Numbered from the stretch's first letter, positions 24,460 to 33,325 are shown. The stretch is 64,000 nucleotides of DNA from Salinibacterium sp. ZJ450 (GCF_011751885.2 NZ_CP061771.1:1364001-1428000); one strand, 5' to 3'. The notes: a model not told the origin generated them from the sequence alone. A program made the numbers and translations.

Positions 24460-24475
24460 GTCGGGCTGCCTCGTC
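24449..24475 (+). promoter_or_regulatory. ECF41-type promoter for the epimerase-sigma operon
   Basis: TGTCACA (24449-24455), 16-base spacer, CGTC (24472-24475): identical to the ECF41 consensus and mirror image of 24410-24436. Start codon of the first gene is ~40 bases further on. It makes the sigma gene autoregulated. Confidence 0.87.
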
Positions 24476-24516
24476 TTGTCTTTCGAAGGCAGATTCTGAT
24501 CAGGAAGGTGATCGTC

Positions 24517-25449
24517 ATGCGAGTATTCGTGGCAGGTGGGACCGGAGTTCTGGGGCGGCGGCTGGTGCCGCGACTGATAGAGAGTGGACACGAGGTGACG
24601 GCTACGACGACGAGCGCGGCGAAGCTGGGTCTGCTGGAGCAAATGGGAGCTGGGGGCGTCGTGATGGACGGATTGGATGCGGCGTCGGTCGGTGAGGCGG
24701 TGGCGGCCGCCCGGCCGGACGTGATCGTGCATCAGATGACCGCGATCTCCGTGGCACACGCCGGCAAGTCGGATATGAAACACATGGATCGGTGGTTCGC
24801 CGGTACCAACCGGCTGCGTACCGAGGGGACGGACCACCTGTTGGCCGCCGCCGAGGCGACAGGCGTCGAGCATTTCGTCGCGCAGAGTTACGCCGCCTGG
24901 AACGGCATCCGGGAGGGCGGCTGGGTGAAGACTGAGCAGGACTCGGTGGACCCGATGACGGGGACGCCGGCGGAGCCTGGGATGGCTGCTCTCGGTCACG
25001 TTGAGGACGCGGTCGTCAAGGCCGGCGGTGCGGTGCTGCGCTACGGCTGGTTCTACGGGCCCGGCGCCACCGATGGCCTGGTCGAGCCCGTGCGCAAGCG
25101 GCAGTTCCCGATCGTCGGGGGCGGCACCGGCTACTGCTCGTGGGTGCATCTGGACGACGCGGCGAGCGGTACCCTGCTGGCTGTGGAGCAGCAGGCGAGG
25201 GGCGTGTTCAACATTGTCGACGACGAACCGGCCCCGGCCAGCGAGTGGCTGCCCTACCTGGCCGCGTGCGCGGGAGCGAAGCGGCCCATGCGCGTGCCCG
25301 CCTGGCTGGCCCGGCCGCTGGCCGGGGAAGTGGCGACGACGATGATGACCGACGGGCGCGGCTTCTCCAACGCCAAGGCCAAGCGGGAACTCGGCTGGAA
25401 ACTGCGCTACCCCTCCTGGCGTCAAGGCTTTAAGGAGGAGCTCGCGTGA
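24517..25449 (+). CDS. NAD(P)-dependent epimerase/dehydratase (extended SDR), ECF41 partner
   Basis: 310 aa. MRVFVAGGTGVLGRRLVPRL holds the GxxGxxG dinucleotide fold. SYAAWNG sits where the active-site Tyr region lies, and GWFYGPGATDG and RELGWKLRYPSW are typical of the family's C-terminus. ECF41 genes are usually adjacent to a carboxymuconolactone decarboxylase, oxidoreductase or epimerase; this is that partner. A GTG at 24508 could add three residues. Stop overlaps the sigma start as GTGA. Confidence 0.9.
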   Translation: MRVFVAGGTGVLGRRLVPRLIESGHEVTATTTSAAKLGLLEQMGAGGVVMDGLDAASVGEAVAAARPDVIVHQMTAISVAHAGKSDMKHMDRWFAGTNRLRTEGTDHLLAAAEATGVEHFVAQSYAAWNGIREGGWVKTEQDSVDPMTGTPAEPGMAALGHVEDAVVKAGGAVLRYGWFYGPGATDGLVEPVRKRQFPIVGGGTGYCSWVHLDDAASGTLLAVEQQARGVFNIVDDEPAPASEWLPYLAACAGAKRPMRVPAWLARPLAGEVATTMMTDGRGFSNAKAKRELGWKLRYPSWRQGFKEELA

Positions 25450-26375
25450 TCCGGGCCGAGGAGTTCCAGGACCTGCGGCCGCTGCTGTTCTCGATCGCCT
25501 ACCGGATCCTGAGCAGCGTGAGCGAGGCCGACGACGCAGTCCAAGAGACCTGGCTGCGCTACCAGGCCAGCCCGACTCAACCCATTTCGACCAAGGCGTT
25601 CCTGTGTGCTGTGGTGACCCGCATCTCGATCGATGTGCTGCGGTCGGCCCGCGTCCGGCGGGAGGAGTACGTCGGTTCGTGGTTCCCCGAGCCGTTGCTG
25701 ACCGACCCGTATGAGGACCCTGAGCGCTCGGCGGAGCTGGCCGACTCGGTATCGATGGCGGCCCTGCTGCTGCTTGAGCGGCTGAGCCCACTGGAGAGGG
25801 CGGTCTTCGTGCTGCGGGAGGTGTTCGGCTTCAGCTTTCCGGAGGTTGCGTCGGCGGTGGGGCGGTCGGAGGCGGCGTGCCGCCAGCTCGCGGTGCGGGC
25901 GCGCCGCCACATGGACGCCGGACGATCTCGGTTTGAGACCGACCGTCGGGAGCGAGAAGAACTCGCCGAGCGATTCTTTGACGCCTTCAGAAAAGGGGAG
26001 GTCGACGGGCTGCGGGAGCTCCTCACCGCTGACGTTCAGATGGTCGGCGACAGCGGCGGCAAGGCCCCACTCTGGGGCAAGGGCGTCTTCGGCGCCGATA
26101 ACGTGGCCCGGGTGCTGGCCGCGATCGTTCCGCCGTTCGCCCGGATCGGCGTCGTCGTGGAACTGCACGAGCTAAACGGTCAGCCGGGCGCGATCTTCCG
26201 TGACCGGGACGGCAAGGTCCTCAACGCCTTGGCGCTCGACATCCTCGACGGGCGGATCCAGACGATCCGCGCGGTGCTCAACCCAGACAAGCTCGGACAT
26301 CTGGGTCCGGTCGCGGACGCCTGGGCGGTTATGCGCGAGGCGAACCAGGCCCGACGTTCCACGGGTGAACCGTAG
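25446..26375 (+). CDS. ECF41-family RNA polymerase sigma factor with SnoaL-like C-terminal domain
   Basis: 309 aa. Sigma region 2 (SEADDAVQETWLRYQ) and region 4 (LERAVFVLREVFGFSFPEVA) precede a C-terminal NTF2/SnoaL-like extension that controls activity. The group's marker motifs are visible: WFPEPL (residues 79-84) in the linker, DSGGK (202-206, usually DGGGK) and NPDKL (279-283). ECF41 factors have no classical anti-sigma; the fused domain does the job. Both matching promoters are at 24410-24475. Start is GTG 25446 within a GTGA overlap. The Gly-to-Ser change in the DGGGK motif is worth noting. Confidence 0.93.
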   Translation: MIRAEEFQDLRPLLFSIAYRILSSVSEADDAVQETWLRYQASPTQPISTKAFLCAVVTRISIDVLRSARVRREEYVGSWFPEPLLTDPYEDPERSAELADSVSMAALLLLERLSPLERAVFVLREVFGFSFPEVASAVGRSEAACRQLAVRARRHMDAGRSRFETDRREREELAERFFDAFRKGEVDGLRELLTADVQMVGDSGGKAPLWGKGVFGADNVARVLAAIVPPFARIGVVVELHELNGQPGAIFRDRDGKVLNALALDILDGRIQTIRAVLNPDKLGHLGPVADAWAVMREANQARRSTGEP

Positions 26376-26391
26376 ACCGCAGGAAGGGACG

Positions 26392-26892
26392 ATGATTCAA
26401 GACGTGGCTAGGGACGGCGGTGGCCGCTTGCCCTTCGTGGACGAGCACATGATCAGAATCGACGCCTCACGGGCCTTGGTGTGGGCCGCGTTGCGGAGCC
26501 ATGTCGAGTCGTCCTTGAACCTCCGCGACCGCCATCCACTGGCGTGGATACTCGGCACCGAGCCGCGCTCCGGCTTCGCGGTGGACGCCGCAGTGCCTTC
26601 CGAACTCATGAGGCTGATCGGTCGGCACCGGTTCTCCCGTTATGCCCTCACGTTCGTGCTCTCCGGAACACCGAAAGGTCCCACACTGCTGCGCGCCCAG
26701 TCGTGCGCGGCCGTTCCCGGCCTCTACGGCCGTATGTACCGCCTTGCGGTGATCGGCACGGGTTGTCACCGACTCGCGACCCGTCACATCCTGCGGGCCA
26801 TCGAGAGAAAGACCCGTCGACTCGACTTACGCGAGGTCGCACGTGCTGCCAAGCTGTTGTCGGAGGAGCTTGATGACGCGGACACATCGTAG
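26392..26892 (+). CDS. SRPBCC/DUF2867-like protein in the ECF41 operon
   Basis: 166 aa, ATG at 26392 with AGGAAGGG upstream, 16 bases after the sigma gene. The first half (DEHMIRIDASRALVWAAL) resembles the start of ligand-binding SRPBCC proteins. The rest (FSRYALTFVLSG, then GTGCHRLATRHILRAIERK) resembles DUF2867-type proteins. No catalytic residue is obvious. Spacing implies co-transcription with the sigma factor. Confidence 0.65.
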   Translation: MIQDVARDGGGRLPFVDEHMIRIDASRALVWAALRSHVESSLNLRDRHPLAWILGTEPRSGFAVDAAVPSELMRLIGRHRFSRYALTFVLSGTPKGPTLLRAQSCAAVPGLYGRMYRLAVIGTGCHRLATRHILRAIERKTRRLDLREVARAAKLLSEELDDADTS

Positions 26893-28393
26893 GGAAATCG
26901 AGACGTTCGATTCGCAGCAGATCGACGGTGACACACCCTTCCGTCGCGACCTGGAACGTATCCGCTTTTCGCCGTACTACGCCAGGCTCTCGGCAGTGAC
27001 CCAAGTGGTCGGCCAGACCAGTGCCGGACCTCTGGTGCACAACCGTCTCACGCACTCCTTGAAGGTGACGGCGGTTGCCCGCTCGGTCGCGGTCAAGGTG
27101 GGCGCGCTTCTCAAATCATCGCCCACTCTTCCGCCGGAGTATGTGTGCGATACCGTGGTCGCGCAGGCCGCCGCGAGCGCGCACGACCTGGGTCATCCGC
27201 CGTTCGGCCATCTGGGGGAGGACGTGCTCGACCGGCTGGCGCGGGAGTCGCTCGGCTTGCTCGACGGCTTCGAGGGCAACGCCCAGACGTACCGCATCCT
27301 CGCCACACTTGACGTGTGCCACGGGCCATCGAGGGGGCTGAACCTTACCGCGGCGACCCGTTCCGCGGTGGCGAAGTACCCCTGGACCCCGGCCGTCGAC
27401 ATCTCCGAACTGGATGCGGGAGCGCTCCCCCCGGGGCTCCGGTGGATCGATGGAGAACTGAGCGTGCGGAAGTACTCGGCGTATTACCTCGACGCCTCCG
27501 ATCTTGCGGACGCGCGCACGGCCTCGCGTGGTGTGTTGCCGTTGCAACAGTCTCTGGAGGGTTCGGTGATGGACATTGCAGACGACATCGCCTACTCGAT
27601 TCACGACATCGACGATTTCCACCGTGCCGGGCTGCTCAGCCATTGGGCGGTCGCGCGCGAGTTCCGGGAATGGATCAGTCATGCCGCGGAGTTCGGCGCC
27701 ATGTACGAGGGTCAGCTGCTCGCCCGACGCGCCCGATCCGGGAGCGCGCTCGAGTTGTTGCGGAGGAAGCTGCGGCGGGACGACCCGTGGATCGCCGACG
27801 ATGATGCCTTCGTGGATGCGGTGAACAACGTCGCCGACGATCTCGTCAGCGGGCTGCTGGCCGAGGCATTCGACGGCTCGATCGCATCCGAGCGGGCACT
27901 CTCGTCGTTCACCAGCCGTTGGATTCGTCATTTGCAGGGCTCCGTCGTGCTCGCGCCAGCCGACAATCCTCGGACGGGTCTTGTCACCCTGGATCGGCTG
28001 GCATGGCACGAGGTCGAGGTACTGAAGTTCGTGCACAGGCACTTCGTGCTCAATCGGTCAGACATCGCGATGTATCAGCGAGGGCTGAGCAGAGTGCTCG
28101 TGCGCGCGGTGAAAGGTCTGATGGCCTGGTTTGAGGATCCGCACGACCAGTACCGGGTACCGCTCAGGCTCAAGGAGCTCGTCGAGATCGCCACGGACGG
28201 GTATGACCAGCTACGTCGCAGCCCGCCCGACGACGGCACGCCACCGATCCTCCCGGGCGATGAGCGCCGGCTTGGAACGGGCCGGGGCGTGCTCGACTAT
28301 GTCGCGTCGCTGTCTGATGGACAGGCGATGGCCGTCTCCGAGGCTATCGATGGTCGCCCGGACCGACTCTGGGACATCGGGAAGAGTTTGTAA
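26873..28393 (+). CDS. dgt: Deoxynucleotide triphosphohydrolase (dGTPase-like, HD domain)
   Basis: 506 aa; ATG at 26873 with GGAGG six bases upstream, overlapping the previous gene by 20 bases. HD-superfamily metal ligands: His in HNRLTHSLKV, His-Asp in SAHDLGHPPFGHLGE and Asp in DIADDIAYSIHDI. It should hydrolyse dNTPs to deoxynucleosides and triphosphate. Bacterial dGTPases tune nucleotide pools and some deplete dNTPs against phages. The overlap puts it at the end of the ECF41 transcript, an unusual partner for that sigma group. Confidence 0.9.
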   Translation: MTRTHRREIETFDSQQIDGDTPFRRDLERIRFSPYYARLSAVTQVVGQTSAGPLVHNRLTHSLKVTAVARSVAVKVGALLKSSPTLPPEYVCDTVVAQAAASAHDLGHPPFGHLGEDVLDRLARESLGLLDGFEGNAQTYRILATLDVCHGPSRGLNLTAATRSAVAKYPWTPAVDISELDAGALPPGLRWIDGELSVRKYSAYYLDASDLADARTASRGVLPLQQSLEGSVMDIADDIAYSIHDIDDFHRAGLLSHWAVAREFREWISHAAEFGAMYEGQLLARRARSGSALELLRRKLRRDDPWIADDDAFVDAVNNVADDLVSGLLAEAFDGSIASERALSSFTSRWIRHLQGSVVLAPADNPRTGLVTLDRLAWHEVEVLKFVHRHFVLNRSDIAMYQRGLSRVLVRAVKGLMAWFEDPHDQYRVPLRLKELVEIATDGYDQLRRSPPDDGTPPILPGDERRLGTGRGVLDYVASLSDGQAMAVSEAIDGRPDRLWDIGKSL

Positions 28394-28454
28394 TCGACGG
28401 CACGACAATGGCGACTATGGAGCAGTCGTGGGGAACGGCCGATACTGTTGGCGC

Positions 28455-28838
28455 GTGACTGACCATGAGATCGTTGCCCTCGGTGCAGCCGAATCGCGCT
28501 TTCAGGATGCCCTTCGGCGAAACGACATCGACGAATTGGATGGCCTACTCCACGACCACGTGCGTTTTCTCGGGCCGGATGGGCTGACGATCGACAAAGC
28601 GGCAGATATGGCGGCACACCGGTCAGGTTCGCTTGTCTTTACCGAGGTGCACGAGTTGCAGCGCGACGTGCAAGTGTTCGACTCGGTGGGGATCACCCGC
28701 GTGACGCTTCACCTTGCGGGCAAGGTCGGTGGCGAACCACTTGACGCCCAGCTTGCCTACACCCGCACTTGGCACAAACAAGGGGCTGCCTGGACCATCG
28801 TCGCGGCGCACGGCTCAGTCGTGCCACAACGCGACTAG
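28455..28838 (+). CDS. NTF2/SnoaL-like (DUF4440) protein
   Basis: 127 aa from GTG 28455. AAESRFQDALRRNDIDELDGLLHDHVRFL is split over the first helices, followed by strands VFTEVHEL and TRTWHKQGAAWTIVAAHGS, the usual cone-shaped NTF2 fold of DUF4440 proteins. Ligand unknown. It follows the dNTPase by 61 bases on the same strand. The same fold occurs as the C-terminal domain of the ECF41 sigma factor, though this copy is free-standing. Confidence 0.82.
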   Translation: MTDHEIVALGAAESRFQDALRRNDIDELDGLLHDHVRFLGPDGLTIDKAADMAAHRSGSLVFTEVHELQRDVQVFDSVGITRVTLHLAGKVGGEPLDAQLAYTRTWHKQGAAWTIVAAHGSVVPQRD

Positions 28839-28889
28839 TCGCCCGCACTCGCCGAGCAGGGTTGGCATTGCGCATCTCATCAGTCAATT

Positions 28890-28905
28890 ATGATTATGCA
28901 ATCAT
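28890..28905. promoter_or_regulatory. Palindromic operator upstream of the efflux pump
   Basis: ATGATT-ATGC-AATCAT, 6-bp arms, in an AT-rich island 30 bases before the GTG start at 28935. The size and position suit a MarR- or TetR-type repressor, but no such gene is adjacent. Confidence 0.6.
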
Positions 28906-28934
28906 ATTGTTCTGATTGTTGAAAGAAGCTGCCT

Positions 28935-30476
28935 GTGGCCTCCGTTTCCACCCGTCCCGGAACTGACGTTCCGCCCTCAACGCGCAAGGGCAATCCCGCG
29001 CTCACCCTGATCGCCGTGTGCTTCGGCCTGTTCATGGTCGGGCTCGACTCCACCGTCGTGCACATCGCCAACCCGGCCATCCAGGCAGATCTCGGCGCCA
29101 CCTTCGGCGAGCTGCAGTGGATCATCAACGCCTACCTGCTCGCGCTAGCCGTCTGCCTCATTCCGGCAGGCAAGCTCGGTGACCGCTTCGGCAGCAAGAA
29201 GATGTACATCCTTGGTGTCATCCTCTTCGGCATCACCAGCGTCGCGATCGGCCTTGTTGGAAGCATCGAAGGCGTGCTCGTCTTCCGTGCTCTGCAGGGT
29301 GTGAGCGCGGCACTGCTGATGCCGCAGACGATTGCTCTGCTCCGGTCTACCTTCCCGCGTGAGAAGTTCGGCATGGCTGTGGGCATCTGGGGTGGCGTGT
29401 CCTCGGTGTCCATCGCCGGCGGCCCGCTCGTGAGTGGTCTGTTGGTGCAGAGTCTGGGCTGGGAGTGGGTCTTCTATATCAATGTCCCCATCGCGATCCT
29501 CGGCGTCGTCATGGCCGCCATGGTCATCCGTGAGACGGCTGTCGAGAAGGATGGCGGCATCGACATCCTCGGCATCATCCTGCTGGCCGGCGCGCTGTTC
29601 GCCGTCGTCTTCGCAGTGGTTCAGGCTCAGAGCTGGGGCTGGGGGAGTGCTGCGACCATCGGTGTTTTCGCCGCCGCCGTCGTGCTGTTTGCGCTGTTCG
29701 TGATCGTCGAGAGCCGCGTGGCGAACCCGCTCATCCCGCTGGGCCTCTTCAAAACGGCCGGCGTCAGCGTCGGTGGCCTCGTCTTCCTGGCGAACTTCTT
29801 CGCGATCCTCGGCGTCACGTTCCTGTTGACCCTGTTCCTGATGAACTCGCTCGGCAACGGCACCGCCACGGCGGGGCTGATGATGCTGCCGATGAGCGCT
29901 TTCGCGATCCCGTCCGCACCCATCGGCGCGCTGCTCACCTCGAAGATCGGCCCCCGCAAGGTCGCCGCCATGGGTCTCGGCCTGATGGCGATCGGACTCG
30001 CGATGCTGACGCTGGTCGACGTTGACACGTCCTACTGGCTGATGGCCATCCCGTTCGTGATCATTGCGTTCGGTTCCGGCTTCGCCATCCCGTCGGGCGC
30101 GGACCTCATCGTCGGCGGCGCGCCGGTGCACCTTGCCGGCGTGGCCAGCGGTTTCCAGACCACCTGCATCCAGGTTGGCGGCGCCATCGGCACCGCCGTT
30201 CTGTCCGCGATCGTCGCCGCCCAGGTGATCCCCGCCGTGGGGGCGACCACACTTCCCGCAGACGCGGTCGAAGCGGCATCCGCCGGAGTGGTCTTCGAAG
30301 GATTCCCGAGCGTTAACGGGGCCTTCATCGACGGCATGCAGATCGGGCTATGGGTCGCCGCGGCCCTCTGCACGGTTGTTGCCGCCCTGGTCATCATCGC
30401 GGTGCGCGAGCCTAAGCGCCACGACTTCGAGACGGTGCTCGAGGAAACCGTCGAAGGCGAAGCCGGCCACCTCTAA
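28935..30476 (+). CDS. DHA2-family MFS multidrug efflux transporter (14 TM)
   Basis: 513 aa, GTG start. GLDSTVVHIANPAIQADL near the start of TM1 and GKLGDRFGSKKMY between TM2 and TM3 are the drug:H+ antiporter signatures, and about 14 hydrophobic spans can be counted. It should export hydrophobic or cationic compounds using the proton gradient. A palindromic operator stands just upstream and a hairpin follows 28 bases after the stop. Transcribed alone. Confidence 0.9.
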   Translation: MASVSTRPGTDVPPSTRKGNPALTLIAVCFGLFMVGLDSTVVHIANPAIQADLGATFGELQWIINAYLLALAVCLIPAGKLGDRFGSKKMYILGVILFGITSVAIGLVGSIEGVLVFRALQGVSAALLMPQTIALLRSTFPREKFGMAVGIWGGVSSVSIAGGPLVSGLLVQSLGWEWVFYINVPIAILGVVMAAMVIRETAVEKDGGIDILGIILLAGALFAVVFAVVQAQSWGWGSAATIGVFAAAVVLFALFVIVESRVANPLIPLGLFKTAGVSVGGLVFLANFFAILGVTFLLTLFLMNSLGNGTATAGLMMLPMSAFAIPSAPIGALLTSKIGPRKVAAMGLGLMAIGLAMLTLVDVDTSYWLMAIPFVIIAFGSGFAIPSGADLIVGGAPVHLAGVASGFQTTCIQVGGAIGTAVLSAIVAAQVIPAVGATTLPADAVEAASAGVVFEGFPSVNGAFIDGMQIGLWVAAALCTVVAALVIIAVREPKRHDFETVLEETVEGEAGHL

Positions 30477-30503
30477 CCTGCAACGTGAAGGCCCCTCCTC
30501 GCT

Positions 30504-30561
30504 GAACTGCTCCCCGAGAGATGGAACTGAATTTCTCAGTCCAACTCCAGGGGAGCAGTTC
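30504..30561. repeat. 58-bp nested inverted repeat: terminator or joined IS3-type ends
   Basis: GAACTGCTCCCC (30504-30515) and GGGGAGCAGTTC (30550-30561) are perfect 12-bp arms. Inside, TGGA(A)CTGA pairs with TCAGTCCA around ATTTC. Read outwards, both halves start TGAACTGCTCCCC, like the ends of actinobacterial IS3-family elements. So this may be an IS reduced to its two ends, now serving as a terminator for the efflux gene. Confidence 0.55.
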
Positions 30562-30794
30562 ACCTGACCGCCGTCACGATCCTTGGACCAAGACCAGCCC
30601 GTTCAAACGACGTGTGGCAATCATCAGCGGAGTCGCCACCTTCGGAGCGGGACTAGTTTCTTGCAGACGCTCTAACTGTTGTCGGGATCGCCGCTGCCGG
30701 GTTCGCCATTGATGGGCGCCACAGCTCAGCGCAGCCTGAATCGTGTCTCCTTCGCTCGCAGGCCAGATGCCGGACCTAAATGGGCAGCAACGGG

Positions 30795-32015
30795 TCACTG
30801 CGTTTCGCCCGAGCGGGGTGCTGGCCGATCGCGCGTCTTCGGGCGTGCCCAGCGTGCCGGGACGTTGTCGCCGTCCCACACTTGCACGACGCCCCAGGCG
30901 GCGGCAGTAACCGGGACGGCGAGTAGGGCTCCTATGATTCCGCCGACGGCCGTGCCCGCGGCGATGACGACGAGCACGACCAATGCATGGAGGCTGACGG
31001 TCCTGGCCATCAGGATCGGCTTCAGGACGTTCCCTTCGAGCTGATTGACGATGATAACGGCCAGCACGACGAGTGCCGCGTTGAGCGGTCCGTTGCTGAC
31101 AAGGGCAACCAAGGCGGCGACAACACCCCCGCTCACAGCGCCGATAATTGGGATGAAGGCGAGTAGGAGCGTGAGAATCGCGAGCGGTACCGCGAGGGGG
31201 ACCTGCAGAATGGCTAAACCGATGAAGATTCCCACGGCGTCGAACAGTGCAGCGGCGGCGGTGCTGCGGATGTAGCCACCGAAGACATTGTCCGTCTTGC
31301 GCCTGATTCGCTCTGCGCGGTCGTAGGCGATTCCCTCGAAGGGTCGGACGAGGAACTCCCACATCTGCGGGCCGTCTTTGAGTAGGAAGAAGAGGATGAT
31401 TGCCATCATCCCGAGACTCGCGCTGACTTCGCTAACGGCGCCGATTCCGCCGAGTGCTCCGGATCCGAACTCGGCGCTCGTGACGAAACCGCTGATCTGC
31501 TCGCCAAAGTCCTTCAATTGACGCTGGTCCGGTGAGAACGGCAGAGTCTGCACCCAGGCCAGAACGCGCTGGAAGCCATCCTCGGCCTTGACCGTGAGCT
31601 CGCGCCATTCGTCGCTGACGGATCCCACGACGAAGACGAGAGCGCCGGTGATCACCGCGAGGAGGAACAAGAGTGTGAGCGCGGCGCCAAGGGCGGGCGG
31701 GACGCTGTGTCGTCGCGTCCACTCCATCCACGGTGTGAACGCGGCTGCGAAAATGAGCGCCAGCACAAGAGGGATCGTGACGATCGACAGGCGGCTGAGT
31801 AGCCAGACCAGTGCCACGACGACCGTGCCGACGAGGAGTATCTGCGCTCCGCGGGTCCCGGCGCGCCCAAGACCGTCGCTCCAAAGCCGCGAACGGGATG
31901 CCCGAGGCGTGTTGGCGGGCGCGGAGCCGGAAGTCTCCAAATTCGCGTGATCCTGCTGCCCGCTTTGGACTATTTCGGTCGTGGGTCGGTCCAGGTACCT
32001 ACTTCGGGATCGCAT
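30795..32015 (-). CDS. AI-2E (PerM/YdiK-type) family membrane transporter
   Basis: 406 aa, ATG 32015 with AAGGAG. About eight hydrophobic spans in the family order: two pairs early (ILLVGTVVVALVWLLSR, IVTIPLVLALIFAAAF), a long soluble loop, then FIPIIGAVSGGVVAALVAL and NQLEGNVLKPILMARTVSLH, which are the signature regions. The family is named for an exporter of autoinducer-2 but many members carry other substrates. A hydrophilic ~55-residue N-terminus and a charged C-terminus are both cytoplasmic. The gene is 29 bases from the gene upstream and probably shares its transcript. Confidence 0.9.
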   Translation of the reverse strand: MRSRSRYLDRPTTEIVQSGQQDHANLETSGSAPANTPRASRSRLWSDGLGRAGTRGAQILLVGTVVVALVWLLSRLSIVTIPLVLALIFAAAFTPWMEWTRRHSVPPALGAALTLLFLLAVITGALVFVVGSVSDEWRELTVKAEDGFQRVLAWVQTLPFSPDQRQLKDFGEQISGFVTSAEFGSGALGGIGAVSEVSASLGMMAIILFFLLKDGPQMWEFLVRPFEGIAYDRAERIRRKTDNVFGGYIRSTAAAALFDAVGIFIGLAILQVPLAVPLAILTLLLAFIPIIGAVSGGVVAALVALVSNGPLNAALVVLAVIIVNQLEGNVLKPILMARTVSLHALVVLVVIAAGTAVGGIIGALLAVPVTAAAWGVVQVWDGDNVPARWARPKTRDRPAPRSGETQ

Positions 32016-32044
32016 GCTGCTCCTTCGTTCGTTGGATGGGTGGG

Positions 32045-32584
32045 CTAATGGACGGCGACCTTGAGCAGGACGACTCCGCCGACGGCGGCCAGCTGGAGCA
32101 GCAGGTAGCCCACTTTCTGCCCCTTCGTGGTGGCGCTCCCGCGCAAGCCCCAGAGAACGAGCAGGAGCTGGGTGAGGGTGAGAGCCGCAATCGAGAGAGT
32201 CAGCCCCGTCCTCAGACTCCAGATGCCGGTGTCGCTGAGCAGCAGAAGAACGGCGGGCACGACGGTGATTTCGAGAGCGCGGATCGACGCTACAAGGATG
32301 CGGCGCATCGTGCTACGCCGCGTTGCTCCTCCGCGCTCGCTGGCGTGCGCGATCGTTTCGGCGACAAGGCTCGCGGCAAACAGTCCGCCCATGGTGCCGA
32401 CAAGGCTGCTCGCGGCGGATCGTCCGGTGAACGCCTCAGACAACGGGATCATGACCAACAGAGTGGCGACGCCAGTGATGGACGCGTACAGCGCCTCCCG
32501 GACTTGCTGCGTCATCCGCGCCGCTCGTATGCCGTGTCCATCGGTTAGGCCGCCGGTTACGAGCACTCGTCGTTCGGTTTCCAT
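32045..32584 (-). CDS. Four-helix membrane protein of unknown function
   Basis: 179 aa from ATG 32584. Hydrophobic spans near 37-51, 64-80, 105-117 and 124-175 (LLLVLWGLRGSATTKGQKVGYLLL includes a basic loop). No motif recognised. It precedes the AI-2E-type transporter on the same strand with 29 bases between, so the two probably work together. Confidence 0.65.
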   Translation of the reverse strand: METERRVLVTGGLTDGHGIRAARMTQQVREALYASITGVATLLVMIPLSEAFTGRSAASSLVGTMGGLFAASLVAETIAHASERGGATRRSTMRRILVASIRALEITVVPAVLLLLSDTGIWSLRTGLTLSIAALTLTQLLLVLWGLRGSATTKGQKVGYLLLQLAAVGGVVLLKVAVH

Positions 32585-32719
32585 GATTGCGAATCCGTTC
32601 GGTTTGGTTTCGGTTGTCGTGAGCCAACAGAGCAACTGCTCGCCGATGGCCCCAAGGAGCGGCGATCGGGGCGACCGTGCGCGTCGGAACGCGCTCGGTG
32701 CCCCGATCGGCCGGGCGCC

Positions 32720-33325
32720 TTAGTGGATGTCGAGCTTCTCCTTGAGGGCCGCCTTGCGCTCCTCGGCGTTCTGGCGGCGCTCCGCCTTCCACTGTTCGCG
32801 CGCTGCCCGGTCGGCTTCCTTCTGCGCCTTCCGGTAGGCGTCCTCTGCGGCCTCGAGCTCGGTGAGCACCACCTCGGCGGGACGCCGATACACGGTCCCG
32901 CCCTGCTCAGTCATCAGCTTGTCCACGACCTCGGCGGCGTACTCGTTGACCTCCGCGACGACGGCCGTGCCGCCCAGGGGGATGTAGTGGCTGATCTCTT
33001 CGAGCACGCTGTCGGATGCATCCGCACGACGGATGTCGAAGGCCCCTCCAACCATCAGGCCTCCGGTCCACCCGAACAGCATCCCGATCGGGCCGCCGAT
33101 GACGCCGATCATGCTCCCAATCAGGCTGCCTCCCAAAGTGGCGGCGCCACCCAAGGTGTCGCCTCCCTCAGGGGCGTCGAGTCGGCCCTGCTCGTCACGG
33201 GTGACGATGCTCGCGGCGAGCACCTCGACTCGCCCCTCCAGACCGGCGCCCTTGAGCTCGCTGAGCGCCTGGTACGCGCTGCTGCGGTCCTCGAAGGGGA
33301 CGGCGATAACATTGTGTTCGGACAT
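32720..33325 (-). CDS. DUF1269 family protein
   Basis: 201 aa. NVIAVPFEDRSSAYQALSEL at the N-terminus, a glycine-rich hydrophobic middle (GGSLIGSMIGVIGGPIGMLFG) and a long charged helix at the C-terminus (EAAEDAYRKAQKEADRAARE). The first half is the DUF1269/general-stress-17M-like fold that may associate with membranes; the tail looks like a coiled coil. Clear GGAGG ribosome-binding site. Faces a PucR-type regulator across a 159-base divergent promoter region. Confidence 0.82.
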   Translation of the reverse strand: MSEHNVIAVPFEDRSSAYQALSELKGAGLEGRVEVLAASIVTRDEQGRLDAPEGGDTLGGAATLGGSLIGSMIGVIGGPIGMLFGWTGGLMVGGAFDIRRADASDSVLEEISHYIPLGGTAVVAEVNEYAAEVVDKLMTEQGGTVYRRPAEVVLTELEAAEDAYRKAQKEADRAAREQWKAERRQNAEERKAALKEKLDIH

